Origin: Candidatus Gastranaerophilales bacterium
GTDB lineage: Bacteria > Cyanobacteriota > Vampirovibrionia > Gastranaerophilales > Gastranaerophilaceae
DNA length: 64,000 nt
NCBI GenBank assembly: GCA_944323875.1
Contig: CALUUH010000002.1
Span: forward strand, 112,476-176,475
Reading direction: 5' to 3'
In this document: piece after piece, positions 1-8,668 of the stretch
Numbering within the stretch: the first letter of the stretch is position 1
How the letters are laid out: each line of letters starts with the position of its first letter
The notes under the pieces: generated by a model
Seen by the model: the letters and a program-made list of their open reading frames with translations, nothing else
What the model was told of the DNA's origin: nothing
The model's database searches: none
Translations under genes and position numbers: made by a program

Positions 1-1484
1 GGGCCGCCGTAGTAATACAGCAGTGAATACCTGCGTCCATGACCGAAAATTACAACATCATTGCCGTTATCTTTAGCTATTTTTGCATATTCCATAATAT
101 CATTCTGGCCAAATTTGTAATCAATGTTAAACAATTCTTTTGTACCAAGCGCTGATAACAATGTCATAAATATGACGTAAGTATAGAAAACTCCGCGTTT
201 TTTATCTTTTACGGCACAAATAACACTTGAAATACCAAGGAATAATACAAGGATTATACACAGCCATTTTGCGTTTAATATATCAAGGTAAAGTTGTTCC
301 GGCAGGTAATATTTTGTAAACATTGCCGTTATACCTGTAAATATCATCAGGCCGCCAAAGATATAGACCGAAAGATTAATCGCCTTTTTGTTTGCATCTT
401 TATTTATATATTCATTCCATGCATATCCGAGAATGTTTGCCGTAAAGAAGAATACCGGCAAAATATATGTGATAAGTTTTGTCTTTGAAATGGAAAAGAA
501 AATGAATGTTACAAGAAAACCTATCCAGTTGAACAGCATATATTTCTGCGGAAGCGTCAATTCATCGTAAGAGAATTTTTTAATAGATTTAAATCTGGCA
601 ATAGCAAGAGCAATTGCGGAGAATATCCATGGAATAAGTCCCCACAGTAGAGTAACAATGTAAAAATAGAATGGTTCAGCCCTGTGAATTTCAGATGATG
701 AGAAAAATCTGTTTATATGATGTTTTACAATATATTCATTGAAAAACAGCGGGTCATGGATTTTGAACATAATCATATGCCATGGAAGAACAACCAGCAA
801 AAACAAAATCATACCGACAACAAAGTATTGCGGCTTGAAATATGCTTTCAGTTTTTTTGTTGCAAGTCCGATAAAAAACATTGTACCGAAAGGCAGAACA
901 AATCCCGGAATACCTTTTGCCATTACAGCAAGACCGGAAAAAATGTAGAACAGCCACCAGTAATATTTCCTTCTGCTTTCGCGGCAAAAATAGGTAATAA
1001 ATCCGAACATTACAGCAAAAGCAACGCATGTTGAAACAACTATATCAAGAATGGCAAATTTTGCCAGAATAGTAAATTCCATACTTGTCGCAAGAATTAA
1101 CGAAGAAATTACGCCAAATTCTCTTGAAACAATTTTCTTACCGGTAAAATAAAGCAAAAAGCACGACATCATTCCGTAAAATGCAACCGGAAATCTTGCC
1201 GTAAATTCATTAATTTTACCGAACAAAGCAAAAGAAAGGCATTCTCCCCAAAAGTACAACGGAGGTTTTTCGAAAAAATATTCTCCGTTCAAATGCAGGG
1301 TAAGAAAGTCTTTTGTCTGAAACATTTCACGCGCCATAGATACATAACGGGTTTCGTCGACATCCATCAGTGCGTAATTTCCGATGTTATGGAAAAATAT
1401 CAGATAAAATAATATACACAAACCTAAAAATGTAAATAAATCTGCATGATTTTTAACAAATGTTTTTATTGGAGTAAAATTCAT
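1..1484 (-). CDS. GT39/ArnT-like membrane glycosyltransferase (3' end beyond window)
   Basis: Open reading frame on the minus strand running off the left edge, so the C-terminus is missing; about 494 residues are visible. After a short cytoplasmic N-terminus and a first membrane helix comes the first periplasmic loop with DVDETRY (residues 41-47), the acidic catalytic motif of the PMT/ArnT (GT39, GT-C fold) family. It is followed by EKPPLYFW and, later, a DP-x-FFNEY-type motif before a histidine-rich loop. Many hydrophobic helices follow. Members move a sugar from a polyprenyl-phosphate donor to lipid A, glycan or protein at the outer face of the inner membrane; the acceptor cannot be told here. 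The ATG at 1484 is the first in frame. Divergent from the carbonic anhydrase gene, 95 bases away. Confidence 0.85.
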   Translation of the reverse strand, partial: MNFTPIKTFVKNHADLFTFLGLCILFYLIFFHNIGNYALMDVDETRYVSMAREMFQTKDFLTLHLNGEYFFEKPPLYFWGECLSFALFGKINEFTARFPVAFYGMMSCFLLYFTGKKIVSREFGVISSLILATSMEFTILAKFAILDIVVSTCVAFAVMFGFITYFCRESRRKYYWWLFYIFSGLAVMAKGIPGFVLPFGTMFFIGLATKKLKAYFKPQYFVVGMILFLLVVLPWHMIMFKIHDPLFFNEYIVKHHINRFFSSSEIHRAEPFYFYIVTLLWGLIPWIFSAIALAIARFKSIKKFSYDELTLPQKYMLFNWIGFLVTFIFFSISKTKLITYILPVFFFTANILGYAWNEYINKDANKKAINLSVYIFGGLMIFTGITAMFTKYYLPEQLYLDILNAKWLCIILVLFLGISSVICAVKDKKRGVFYTYVIFMTLLSALGTKELFNIDYKFGQNDIMEYAKIAKDNGNDVVIFGHGRRYSLLYYYGG

Positions 1485-1579
1485 AGTATTATAATCCCAA
1501 GTTTATACCAACATGTTTGATTATAACATGGTAATGTTAAATTTTTGTTAGTATGAATAATTTATGATAGAATAATAAT

Positions 1580-2185
1580 ATGGAAAATAAATATAACTTA
1601 CCGGCCGATATTCCGGAAAACGCAAAAAAAGAATTAATCAAACTGCTGAACGGCAACAGGAATTTTGTAAACGGCAAGCCGACAGCACAAAACATGACTC
1701 TTGAAACTCTGCAAAAATATGCATTTCATCAGGAGCCTTATGCCGTTGTGTTAAGTTGTTCTGATTCACGGGTAGTACCGGAGATAATATTTGACTGCGG
1801 TATAGGAGAACTTTTTGTAGTGCGTGTTGCAGGCATTACGGCAGGGCCGAACGTAATTGAGAGTATAGAATACGCTGTGAAAAAGCTGCAAGTTCCGCTT
1901 TTGATATTGCTTGGACATGACGATTGCGGTGTTATGAAATACGCGAAAGAACATTATCCGGAAATAGACGGAAATTTCACATCTATTTTGAACTGTGTTT
2001 ATCCTGTTTTGGACAAGGAAGAAGATATAACATGCCATAACTATTTTGCACAACAGCATACTATCTGGGTGGAAGATGTGTTAATGGAGCGCTCTAAGAT
2101 AATCAGAGATGCAGTTGAGGCAGGTAAACTCTATATTGCAAAATGTCATTTTGACCACTCCACAGGTCTGGTAAATTTGATTTAG
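1580..2185 (+). CDS. Beta-class carbonic anhydrase
   Basis: 201 residues, normal for the beta class. The zinc ligands are visible: C60 with the D62-R64 dyad in SCSDSRVVPE, and H113/C116 in GHDDCG. The C-terminal HFDHSTGLV segment is also typical. It interconverts CO2 and bicarbonate in the cytosol. In a fermenting gut organism it probably supplies bicarbonate for carboxylations or pH balance rather than a carboxysome; no carboxysome genes are near. It stands alone, with a divergent GT39 gene upstream. No clear Shine-Dalgarno precedes the ATG; the upstream run is A/T-rich. Confidence 0.95.
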   Translation: MENKYNLPADIPENAKKELIKLLNGNRNFVNGKPTAQNMTLETLQKYAFHQEPYAVVLSCSDSRVVPEIIFDCGIGELFVVRVAGITAGPNVIESIEYAVKKLQVPLLILLGHDDCGVMKYAKEHYPEIDGNFTSILNCVYPVLDKEEDITCHNYFAQQHTIWVEDVLMERSKIIRDAVEAGKLYIAKCHFDHSTGLVNLI

Positions 2186-2222
2186 CTTTATTGTTGGACT
2201 GAAAGCACCAACCTGCTACTTG

Positions 2223-2372
2223 TTATTTATTACGCACAAATTCAATATGATAGTCCAGAACAGCCAAAATTTCCTGAACTTCCTCAAACTTAATCGTTTT
2301 TCTGCGTAACTTGTTTGTTATGTTGTTCCCGATATAATTTTTACCCGTTGTTTGGGTCAAAGATTCGCATAC
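2223..2372 (-). pseudogene. Remnant of an XRE-like repressor C-terminal half
   Basis: A frame of about 49 codons ends with TAA at 2223-2225 and reads TQTTGKNYIGNNI, then NKLRRKTIKFEEVQEIL. This is the pattern of the last helices of small phage-type XRE repressors. There is no start codon: a stop lies just before the frame and the helix-turn-helix half is missing. I read it as a decayed fragment. The rest of the 2186-2557 gap holds nothing I can call as a gene. Confidence 0.35.
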
Positions 2373-2523
2373 TTAAAAGTGTTGGGACAGTATGGCAACA
2401 TGGGAGGAATTAAAGATTATGCTATCCTTTTGGTTATGAAGGAAGATTTCGTGACCAACGATATGATTTTATGACCATATGTACGCATCAGTCGTAAGTT
2501 TGGTTTTTTTGAATATAATAAAG

Positions 2524-2549
2524 GCGCCGCGGAAAATTTTCCGCGGCGC
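2524..2549 (-). terminator. Rho-independent terminator (perfect 26-nt palindrome)
   Basis: A GC-rich perfect inverted repeat (13-nt arms) lies just beyond the stop of the minus-strand gene at 2558. On the minus strand it is followed by CCTTTATTATATT. It closes the 5550-2558 transcription unit. Confidence 0.8.
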
Positions 2550-2557
2550 ACGCTGAC

Positions 2558-2854
2558 TTATGAAAAAGCTTTGCGGGATATCTTTTTTTCGTCCCAATTC
2601 ATTTGGTCGTATTCTTCCTGTTTTTTTCGGTGATTTTCTTCACTGATACGGCATTCGGTCTCTGACATGCGTTTTTTCATCACGTCCGCAATTATTTGAA
2701 GCCGGCGTTTTATACAATTCTTTTTTTCGTATTCTACGTCAAAATCATGAAACTTTTCTTTTAAATCCGGTAATAACTTGCTTCTCACCAGAGCAGTTAT
2801 TCCTAATGCCGCAATACCGACAAAAACAGTCACTTTTAATATATTTTTTAACAT
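2558..2854 (-). CDS. Small single-pass membrane protein, unknown
   Basis: 98 residues from the ATG at 2854, which has AAGAAAGGG a few bases upstream; a longer frame overlapping the upstream gene lacks a ribosome site. Residues 5-22 form one hydrophobic helix, followed by a highly charged, Lys/Glu-rich tail likely to be helical or coiled coil. I recognise no family. It is the last gene of a tight three-gene unit with the ferritin-like protein (26 bases upstream) and the GH13-like protein, and is followed by a strong terminator. It may anchor or assist those products, which is inference from context only. Confidence 0.65.
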   Translation of the reverse strand: MLKNILKVTVFVGIAALGITALVRSKLLPDLKEKFHDFDVEYEKKNCIKRRLQIIADVMKKRMSETECRISEENHRKKQEEYDQMNWDEKKISRKAFS

Positions 2855-2879
2855 ATTTTGCCCTTTCTTAGGAAATGTT

Positions 2880-4184
2880 TTAGAACTCAAATAAGTCTAC
2901 TTTATCCATTTCCTTGTAGTCCTCGTAATCGACCGTATTCGGCGCCTGTGCCATTATCTCCAAACCGCGTTTAACCAAATCGGGCTGTTTATGGATTAAT
3001 TTATCATCTGCGGATACAATATCACGATTAATAGATTCTCTTACCAGTCGGATTGTTTCTTCTGTCGGTGCGCCTTCAAGTCCGACTTTTTCCTGAACTT
3101 TATAACTTTTCCAGTCATCAGGGAGTTTATTTATTGTTGTATAAGATCTTTCTTCATCCTGAGCCAGGCGTTTGTCTATCTCGTTTTCAAGGATATTAGT
3201 AACATATTCTTTCTGGCTTTCGAAATGACATGGAAGAACAACTTTGTTGCCGATAACTTCTTCCGGATCACGGCCTTCGTTTTCTTTGAACAAATCAACT
3301 GCTATTTGCAAGTGACCGAGTTCAAATCCGAGAAATTCTTCCCAAATTTGTTTAAGTTTGTCATCTTCTTCGTCTTTATAACAGTTATAGTAGTTACAAA
3401 CTTCCGTAAATTCGTGGAGAAGAAGTTTTTCGTAAGGTGTTTCTGTCGGGTCAATAAGCGACTCATACATTGTAACGTGTTCTTCTTCTACGTCGCATAT
3501 TTCGCCGTAAGTTCTTCTCAAATCATCATTTGCATACATCATACCGTGTTCTGCGTAGAAGTTATGTGTCTGCTGTTCACCGGAAACAAGAGTATAGATA
3601 TTAACTTTTGTCTGCGGTTCGGCAGTCATTTTGTCATAGTGTTTTCTTAAACGCAATGCATTACAGTTGTGATGATTTTGGGTCGGTCGTCCCACCACAA
3701 CATCTGTCATACCCTGCAATATATTATTAGGGTCGCAGCCCTCCATCATGTAGGCCCACTGACTGTATCTGTATAAGTGGTCAAAATCTTCTAACAAACC
3801 AAAGTTAAAAGTTTCTCTGACATAATCATCAGGCTCGTTTTGCGCCATCCATGCAGTTAAATCTACGGCAACCTGTTCATAACCCAAAGTTGTTTCAAGA
3901 ACAGATTGACATGCCGGCGTTAACCAGTTAACCGTTGTCTGCTGCATATCTTCTATTCGTCTTGAAAGCGCAATAAGTTTTCTTGTTTCCGGATCAGAAC
4001 ATGTTCGGCTCAAATTGTGTTTAAAATTCCACGCTTCGACTTCAATACCATTCATCAAAATCTGGCGTGTACGGGAATAACAATCTATTTCATATTTATT
4101 AAAAGGTCTTTTGACAATATCGTGCCATGTGCGTATTTGTTTTTCTAAAGGAATACCTTTTTCTTGTAACGGATTAAAACTCAT
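2880..4184 (-). CDS. Ferritin-like (diiron-type) protein, unknown function
   Basis: 434 residues, no signal peptide or membrane segment, predicted mostly helical. Iron-ligand-like patterns of Glu and His on helices recur: EQVAVDLTAWMAQNEPDDYV, LEDFDHLYRY, CDVEEEHVTMYESL and LGFELGHLQIAVDL. The E-x(6)-Y and E-x-x-H spacings look like a four-helix ferritin-like diiron bundle. I cannot name a family; a diiron oxidase or hydroxylase-like role is inference. AAGAAAGGATAAG lies before the ATG. It is transcribed with the GH13-like gene, 22 bases upstream, and ahead of the small membrane protein. A true ferritin is encoded 2.2 kb away on the other strand. Confidence 0.6.
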   Translation of the reverse strand: MSFNPLQEKGIPLEKQIRTWHDIVKRPFNKYEIDCYSRTRQILMNGIEVEAWNFKHNLSRTCSDPETRKLIALSRRIEDMQQTTVNWLTPACQSVLETTLGYEQVAVDLTAWMAQNEPDDYVRETFNFGLLEDFDHLYRYSQWAYMMEGCDPNNILQGMTDVVVGRPTQNHHNCNALRLRKHYDKMTAEPQTKVNIYTLVSGEQQTHNFYAEHGMMYANDDLRRTYGEICDVEEEHVTMYESLIDPTETPYEKLLLHEFTEVCNYYNCYKDEEDDKLKQIWEEFLGFELGHLQIAVDLFKENEGRDPEEVIGNKVVLPCHFESQKEYVTNILENEIDKRLAQDEERSYTTINKLPDDWKSYKVQEKVGLEGAPTEETIRLVRESINRDIVSADDKLIHKQPDLVKRGLEIMAQAPNTVDYEDYKEMDKVDLFEF

Positions 4185-4206
4185 TTTCTTATCCTTTCTT
4201 TGTTTT

Positions 4207-5550
4207 TTAAAGGCTTAATGCATGTGCAAAAAGCTCACCTACTCTGTGGTTGTAATATTTGCCGTCATCTTTGGCAAAAAGATTTTCCCAATGACTTTCG
4301 GCCGTACCGTCGATTGAATATGACGGGTTAGTCATCATAAGATGATGTGTACTTGTGTCATAACGCAGGGGAAATAAATCGTTCATCTGCATAAAACTCG
4401 GAAGTTTATCACTTGCAAGATAAAACGCAAAAAGCGCTGTATTAATGCGGTTTAAACGCTGTTCATAAGTCATTCCGCCTTCGTTATTATCATTTGAAAC
4501 TTCTACTCCGGGGGCATAATCACGACAATATTTCAGGCGTTCGGATAACTGTCTCACCGCATAAAAATCGTCACCTGTTATAAAATCTGTTCCGGCCGTA
4601 AGTCCCATTAATCTATATCGTTCAAAATCATCAGAACTTTTTTCGCCCACAAAACTTATATCTGTTTTGCCTGAACGGGAACGAATTTCGTTTAATATAT
4701 ACTGCATTTGCGGATATTCGGGTAAATCGCCCACGCCGGTATAATTGGCGCAATCATAGCCGCCTATGTGTTTGGCAGAATCAATAAACATGCACTCAAA
4801 TCCCAAATTCATTAATTTAACATTTTCATTGATATAAATTTCAACATGTTCAGGATTACACCAGCTAAAAGTTTCTTCATGATCCGGATAAGCAACTTTC
4901 ATCTGGTCAGCCGAAATTACCTGTCGGAAACCGGCCTTAATTCCTCTAAAATGCGCCAGATCAACAAAAGCCTTCAATTGTTCTTCCGGCGATATTTTAT
5001 CAACAATAGAATAGTCGATAATATTGTCACTATATGATGTATTCAAGCGCAGGCCGTAAACAGAGTTTTCCTCAAACGGGCCTTTTGAATAAGCGTCACC
5101 GTAAATATTCTGCCAGACCTGTGAAAGAATAACACAATTTGCCCAGCTTCTTGCAGAGGGCGGAATTGCAGCAAGCAGCTTTATACAGCTTAAAATACCT
5201 TTGCAGGTACAGCCGCCATCCATTGTCGCTATTGCCCTGTCGTTAATTTCTATGTAATTCGCAAGTCTGCCCCATTTATCGCCGTAATTCGGAGTTTCTA
5301 TATATTTCGGAAATTCTTCATAAAAAATTCCGCTTTCACTCAGAGTTGCAATAATATTCACGGCTTCCTTCACAGAAAGTCTTAATAAAGCAACAGGGGT
5401 AATGTCAGCCATCCATTTTTTATTAAACGCATTCCCGAGACCGTGGTAAGATGCATTTTTCGCCCACTCATTAACTTCTAATTTTGTGTTTTCTCCTAAC
5501 GCCTGCAACAGCTTGTTTACAGGTGAATGTATTATATTATTTTCTCTCAT
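4207..5550 (-). CDS. Divergent alpha-amylase-superfamily (GH13-like) TIM-barrel protein
   Basis: 447 residues from the ATG at 5550; a TTG eight codons upstream is the alternative, and neither has a clear Shine-Dalgarno. Three segments fall in the order of GH13 strands beta-4, -5 and -7: MFIDSAKHIGG (region II, candidate nucleophile Asp), FVGEKSSDDF (region III, candidate acid/base Glu) and EVSNDNNEGG (region IV, candidate third Asp). The region I Asn-His of classical amylases is not obvious, so catalysis on alpha-glucans is uncertain. No secretion signal, hence probably cytosolic. First gene of the unit with the ferritin-like and small membrane proteins. Confidence is high for the gene, moderate for the fold. 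Confidence 0.55.
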   Translation of the reverse strand: MRENNIIHSPVNKLLQALGENTKLEVNEWAKNASYHGLGNAFNKKWMADITPVALLRLSVKEAVNIIATLSESGIFYEEFPKYIETPNYGDKWGRLANYIEINDRAIATMDGGCTCKGILSCIKLLAAIPPSARSWANCVILSQVWQNIYGDAYSKGPFEENSVYGLRLNTSYSDNIIDYSIVDKISPEEQLKAFVDLAHFRGIKAGFRQVISADQMKVAYPDHEETFSWCNPEHVEIYINENVKLMNLGFECMFIDSAKHIGGYDCANYTGVGDLPEYPQMQYILNEIRSRSGKTDISFVGEKSSDDFERYRLMGLTAGTDFITGDDFYAVRQLSERLKYCRDYAPGVEVSNDNNEGGMTYEQRLNRINTALFAFYLASDKLPSFMQMNDLFPLRYDTSTHHLMMTNPSYSIDGTAESHWENLFAKDDGKYYNHRVGELFAHALSL

Positions 5551-5615
5551 AGTAATTACATTTAAAGAAAACAATATTTAATTTTCATTATCCGAAATAT
5601 TAGTCCCAAAGCGTA

Positions 5616-6239
5616 TTATAATCCGCCATACATTCTGGAGAGCGGTTCTTTTTTGTCCCACGGTAAGTAGAGAAAATTCCTGTTAAACACCGCAGAATCA
5701 CTTTGCATACCGATTTTATTTTTATAGAAAGTTAAAGCTTCCGGCATAGCAGTCAATTTTATATTACCGCAGCATTGCGCCTCGTCACTTCTCCGTTGGG
5801 CGATTTGCAAAAGTCTTATGCCGACATGGCTGTAGTCCTCTACATTTTTGTTGGCAAACGGTGTATCTTTGCGTGAAAAGTTGTACAAATCAGATACGTA
5901 AACATGGCTCGGATCATCTTTATGAATATATTTGTCGTAATCAAAAAACTTTTTAATCCGCAGCGCAAGTTCGCCAATAACCTGATTATTGTCATCTTTA
6001 AGCCTGTATATTTCATCGCCGCAGTTAAATTCTTTGAATACATTTACGAAAACATCTTTGTTCAGAGTTTTGTTAAAAAGGGCAACTTCGCCTATAAACC
6101 CCTGCGGCATCATACCGATATTCATATTGGTTAAACGCTGAATGCCATAACCCTTGAATGATAAGGCGTCTTGTTTTTTCGGGGTAAGTGATTGGGTTTG
6201 TCCGTAATAGAGATTATTTTGTATTGCGCTGATGTTCAT
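5616..6239 (-). CDS. GNAT-like acetyltransferase-domain protein with N-terminal SFKG motif
   Basis: 207 residues starting MNISAIQNN at 6239. Residues 24-27 read SFKG, a short motif I associate with many proteins of gut Gastranaerophilales (recollection, not checked). The C-terminal half, YSHVGIRLLQIAQRRS followed by GNIKLTAMPEALTFYKN and K-I-G-M, matches the end of GNAT acetyltransferases: the acetyl-CoA-binding helix, then strand beta-5 and the A-x-x-FY-x-K-x-GM close. The acceptor is unknown. Monocistronic, divergent from ferritin. Confidence 0.55.
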   Translation of the reverse strand: MNISAIQNNLYYGQTQSLTPKKQDALSFKGYGIQRLTNMNIGMMPQGFIGEVALFNKTLNKDVFVNVFKEFNCGDEIYRLKDDNNQVIGELALRIKKFFDYDKYIHKDDPSHVYVSDLYNFSRKDTPFANKNVEDYSHVGIRLLQIAQRRSDEAQCCGNIKLTAMPEALTFYKNKIGMQSDSAVFNRNFLYLPWDKKEPLSRMYGGL

Positions 6240-6382
6240 AGTAGTTATAATAAAAAAACTCAAACTTTAAATTGCGCAAATACCCCTCTTTTGTTAAGAA
6301 GTATAAATTTTTAACTCTTTTATTTCTTTCTTTACGTGTTAAACTTTAATCGAAGGTTAATCAGTTTGAAAGGAGAGAAATT

Positions 6383-6892
6383 ATGATAAACGAAAAATTA
6401 GAAAAAGCATTCAACGATCAGATAAACAAAGAACTTTATTCTGAATATCTTTATCTTGCAATGCAAGCATATTTTGAAAGACTTAACTTAAAAGGTTTTG
6501 TAAACTGGTTTACTGTTCAGGTTCAGGAAGAACACGCACACGCTATGGGTATGTTCAACTATGTACACGAACGCGGCGGCAGAGTAGAACTTGAAGCCAT
6601 CGACAAACCGGAAACAAACTGGGAATCCCCGCTTGCTTGTTTTGAACATGTTCTTGAACACGAAGAATATGTTACATCAAGAATTAATGCTTTGATGGAT
6701 GTTGCAGATGAAGTAAAAGACCGTGCGGCTTTATCTTTCTTAGACTGGTACTTAAAAGAACAGGTTGAAGAAGAATCAAATGTAGGCGGTGTTCTGGCTA
6801 CATTAAAACTTATCGGAAATGATGCAAATGCACTGCTTCTTCTCGATAAAGAACTTGCAACAAGAACTTTTGTAGCACCGGTTATCGGTTAA
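6383..6892 (+). CDS. ftnA: Bacterial non-haem ferritin
   Basis: 169 residues, a standard ferritin subunit that assembles into a 24-mer iron-storage shell. Ferroxidase ligands are present: E17, E50 and H53 (EEHAHAMG), E94 and Q127 (YLKEQVEEE). The strong site GGAGAG precedes the ATG. It is a single gene with an A/T-rich leader. The 3' end overlaps the convergent phosphatase gene by 11 bases, so there is no room for a separate terminator. Confidence 0.95.
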   Translation: MINEKLEKAFNDQINKELYSEYLYLAMQAYFERLNLKGFVNWFTVQVQEEHAHAMGMFNYVHERGGRVELEAIDKPETNWESPLACFEHVLEHEEYVTSRINALMDVADEVKDRAALSFLDWYLKEQVEEESNVGGVLATLKLIGNDANALLLLDKELATRTFVAPVIG

Positions 6893-7538
6893 GCTTTTTA
6901 ACCAGAGTCAGTATTTCAAGGGGGTCGGTTACAATGTAATCGGCTCCTTTGCTTTCTAAAAGTTCCCTGTCGCGGTATCCCCAAATGACACCAACACAAG
7001 GCAGACCGCAATTATGTGCCGTCAAAACATCTACATCACTGTCTCCGACATAAATACAATTCTTTTGCGCAACACCGAGTTCTTTTATTGCCGCTAAAAC
7101 ACCGTCCGGTGCAGGCTTTTTAGGGACATCATCCCTTTGGCCTATTGCTGCATCTATTAATCCGCCAAAATACTTTTTACACAACTCCTTTACCGCAAGG
7201 TCAAACTTATTCGATACAACCGCTGTTTTAATCCCCTCGCTTTTTAAATCTGACAGTAACTTTTCGATACTATTATAGGGTTTTGTGCAATTATACATAT
7301 TTTGTTCGTAATTTTCTTTAAATACGCGCAAAACATCTTCTGTTGTCTCCACTTTTGTCCCCTCCGGCACAGCACGTTCAATAAGTTTTCTGACCCCGTT
7401 GCCCACAAATCTTTTAACTTCTTCCAGTGTCCGCTCCGGAAACCCGAATTCACACAAAGCAAAATTCGTACTGTTTTTCAAATCTTCCAGTGTATATAAA
7501 AGTGTTCCGTCTAAATCAAAAATTACAGCCTCTATCAT
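6882..7538 (-). CDS. gph: HAD-family phosphatase, phosphoglycolate phosphatase-like
   Basis: 218 residues. Motif I FDLDGTLL has nucleophile D8 and acid/base D10. Motif II is AVVSNK, the lysine region is KKPAPDG, and motif IV is YVGDSDVDV. The small helical cap lies between motifs I and II, as in the Gph/PGP subfamily, which removes phosphate from 2-phosphoglycolate made during DNA repair; related members act on pyrophosphate. Substrate is therefore inferred. Convergent overlap with ferritin at its 3' end. Confidence 0.8.
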   Translation of the reverse strand: MIEAVIFDLDGTLLYTLEDLKNSTNFALCEFGFPERTLEEVKRFVGNGVRKLIERAVPEGTKVETTEDVLRVFKENYEQNMYNCTKPYNSIEKLLSDLKSEGIKTAVVSNKFDLAVKELCKKYFGGLIDAAIGQRDDVPKKPAPDGVLAAIKELGVAQKNCIYVGDSDVDVLTAHNCGLPCVGVIWGYRDRELLESKGADYIVTDPLEILTLVKKLNR

Positions 7539-7560
7539 ATCTCTAATATAACATAAAAAG

Positions 7561-7580
7561 GGCTGACAGTACTGTCAGCC
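7561..7580 (-). terminator. Rho-independent terminator (20-nt palindrome)
   Basis: GGCTGACAGT and its perfect complement form a hairpin. On the minus strand it is followed by CTTTTTATG, and it lies about 40 bases past the stop of the gene at 7620. Confidence 0.75.
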
Positions 7581-7619
7581 TCTTTGAATGTGTGAGTAAA
7601 TGTAATTTATAAGCTGCGC

Positions 7620-8054
7620 TTAACCTAAAGCGACTAATTGATCCATAAATTCCAATACACCTGCACTGGATTCTTCGGACAAACCTTTTGCAAGATAGCG
7701 GTCAAGTTTGTCATTATCTACACCGCGTACATTATACGGTCTTTCTGTTTCAATACCAAACATTTTATTCAACGCTGCCATTTCAGGAGCGGTTTCAAAA
7801 TATGTTTGTGCTCTCTGCATAGTAGCTTCCGGTGAGGTATTAACTTTTCCTGCTTTTATAAAGCCCAAATCACGCATAACAGCCATTTTTGGATCTTCTG
7901 TCAGCAACTTATCACCGACTTCTGTTGTCTGTTGTTGTTTTGGTGCTTCTTCAGCCTTAACTTCTTTTTTACCTTTTCCTTCTTCAGTTTTAGCATTTTT
8001 GCTTGTTTGTACATATTGACTTGCTAATCTGAATTTTAAATCTTCGATACCCAT
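7620..8054 (-). CDS. Hypothetical protein with charged, low-complexity linker
   Basis: 144 residues, no signal peptide or membrane helix. It has a short N-terminal helix, then a Lys/Glu/Gln-rich disordered stretch at about residues 17-50, then a compact helical C-terminus containing MRDLGFIKAG and ETERPYNVRGVD. I recognise no family. GGAGAACC precedes the ATG and it ends at a clear terminator, so it is a single-gene unit. Confidence 0.6.
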   Translation of the reverse strand: MGIEDLKFRLASQYVQTSKNAKTEEGKGKKEVKAEEAPKQQQTTEVGDKLLTEDPKMAVMRDLGFIKAGKVNTSPEATMQRAQTYFETAPEMAALNKMFGIETERPYNVRGVDNDKLDRYLAKGLSEESSAGVLEFMDQLVALG

Positions 8055-8413
8055 TTCGGTTCTCCTTTATTTACTCACATTATTAGTAACGTATCTTGCT
8101 ATTGGAAACTTTAATGATTTTCGTCAAATAATCACTTTTGTTTACAATAATTTACAATATCTTTTTCCTGTTTTTTATACCTCTCATAGAAAAATTGATT
8201 TCCATATTTATATAAAGTATTTTTGTATTGAAAAATTGCTTATTCAGTATATATTTTGTAAATAAAAATTAACAAATCGTTACACAAATCAATCGAAAAA
8301 TTTCTCCACAAAGACCGATTTTACCTGGAGAATAAAGACTAGACTCTTGGCTAATATACTTTTGCGATACTCTTTTGATAACATTTATATATAATTTTGG
8401 AAAGGAACTAAGA
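8055..8413. other. Intergenic A/T-rich region
   Basis: About 360 bases between the divergent gene at 7620-8054 and the HTH gene at 8414. It is strongly A/T-rich and presumably holds both promoters. I see no tRNA, hairpin or reading frame I can support. Confidence 0.5.
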
Positions 8414-8668
8414 ATGGCTAAAAGGAAAAATAGCAATAAAAATGCTAAAAACGAATTGACTAAACGGGAAGATGAAGTTTTGGACTACGTAATTCAAGGA
8501 TTAAGCAACAAGGAGATAGCTGAAAAATTAACTGTTACCTGTTCCACTTCAAAAGCACACGTAAGTGCTATTTTACGCAAATTCGGTGTGAAATCCAGAA
8601 CAGCGGCGGCGAGAATAGGACTGGAGAAAAGAAATGCTACTCGTCGTCAAGACTTAGAACGGCCATAA
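8414..8668 (+). CDS. Stand-alone LuxR/GerE-type HTH DNA-binding protein
   Basis: 84 residues from the ATG at 8414, preceded by AAAGGAACTAAGA; a start 39 bases upstream would ignore this site. Residues 15-69 are a GerE/Lux[13 protein letters not shown], then [11 protein letters not shown], then a recognition helix around [16 protein letters not shown]. There is no receiver or sensor domain, so it is GerE-like in size. The N-terminus is very basic. It overlaps lepA tail-to-tail by 32 bases. Its targets are unknown. Confidence 0.8.
   Translation: MAKRKNSNKNAKNELTKREDEVLDYVIQGLSNKEIAEKLTVTCSTSKAHVSAILRKFGVKSRTAAARIGLEKRNATRRQDLERP

Noticed and set aside
2400..2474. 24-codon frame starting MGGIKDYAIL
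   Set aside because: No ribosome site and too short; lies beside a decayed regulator and is probably debris.
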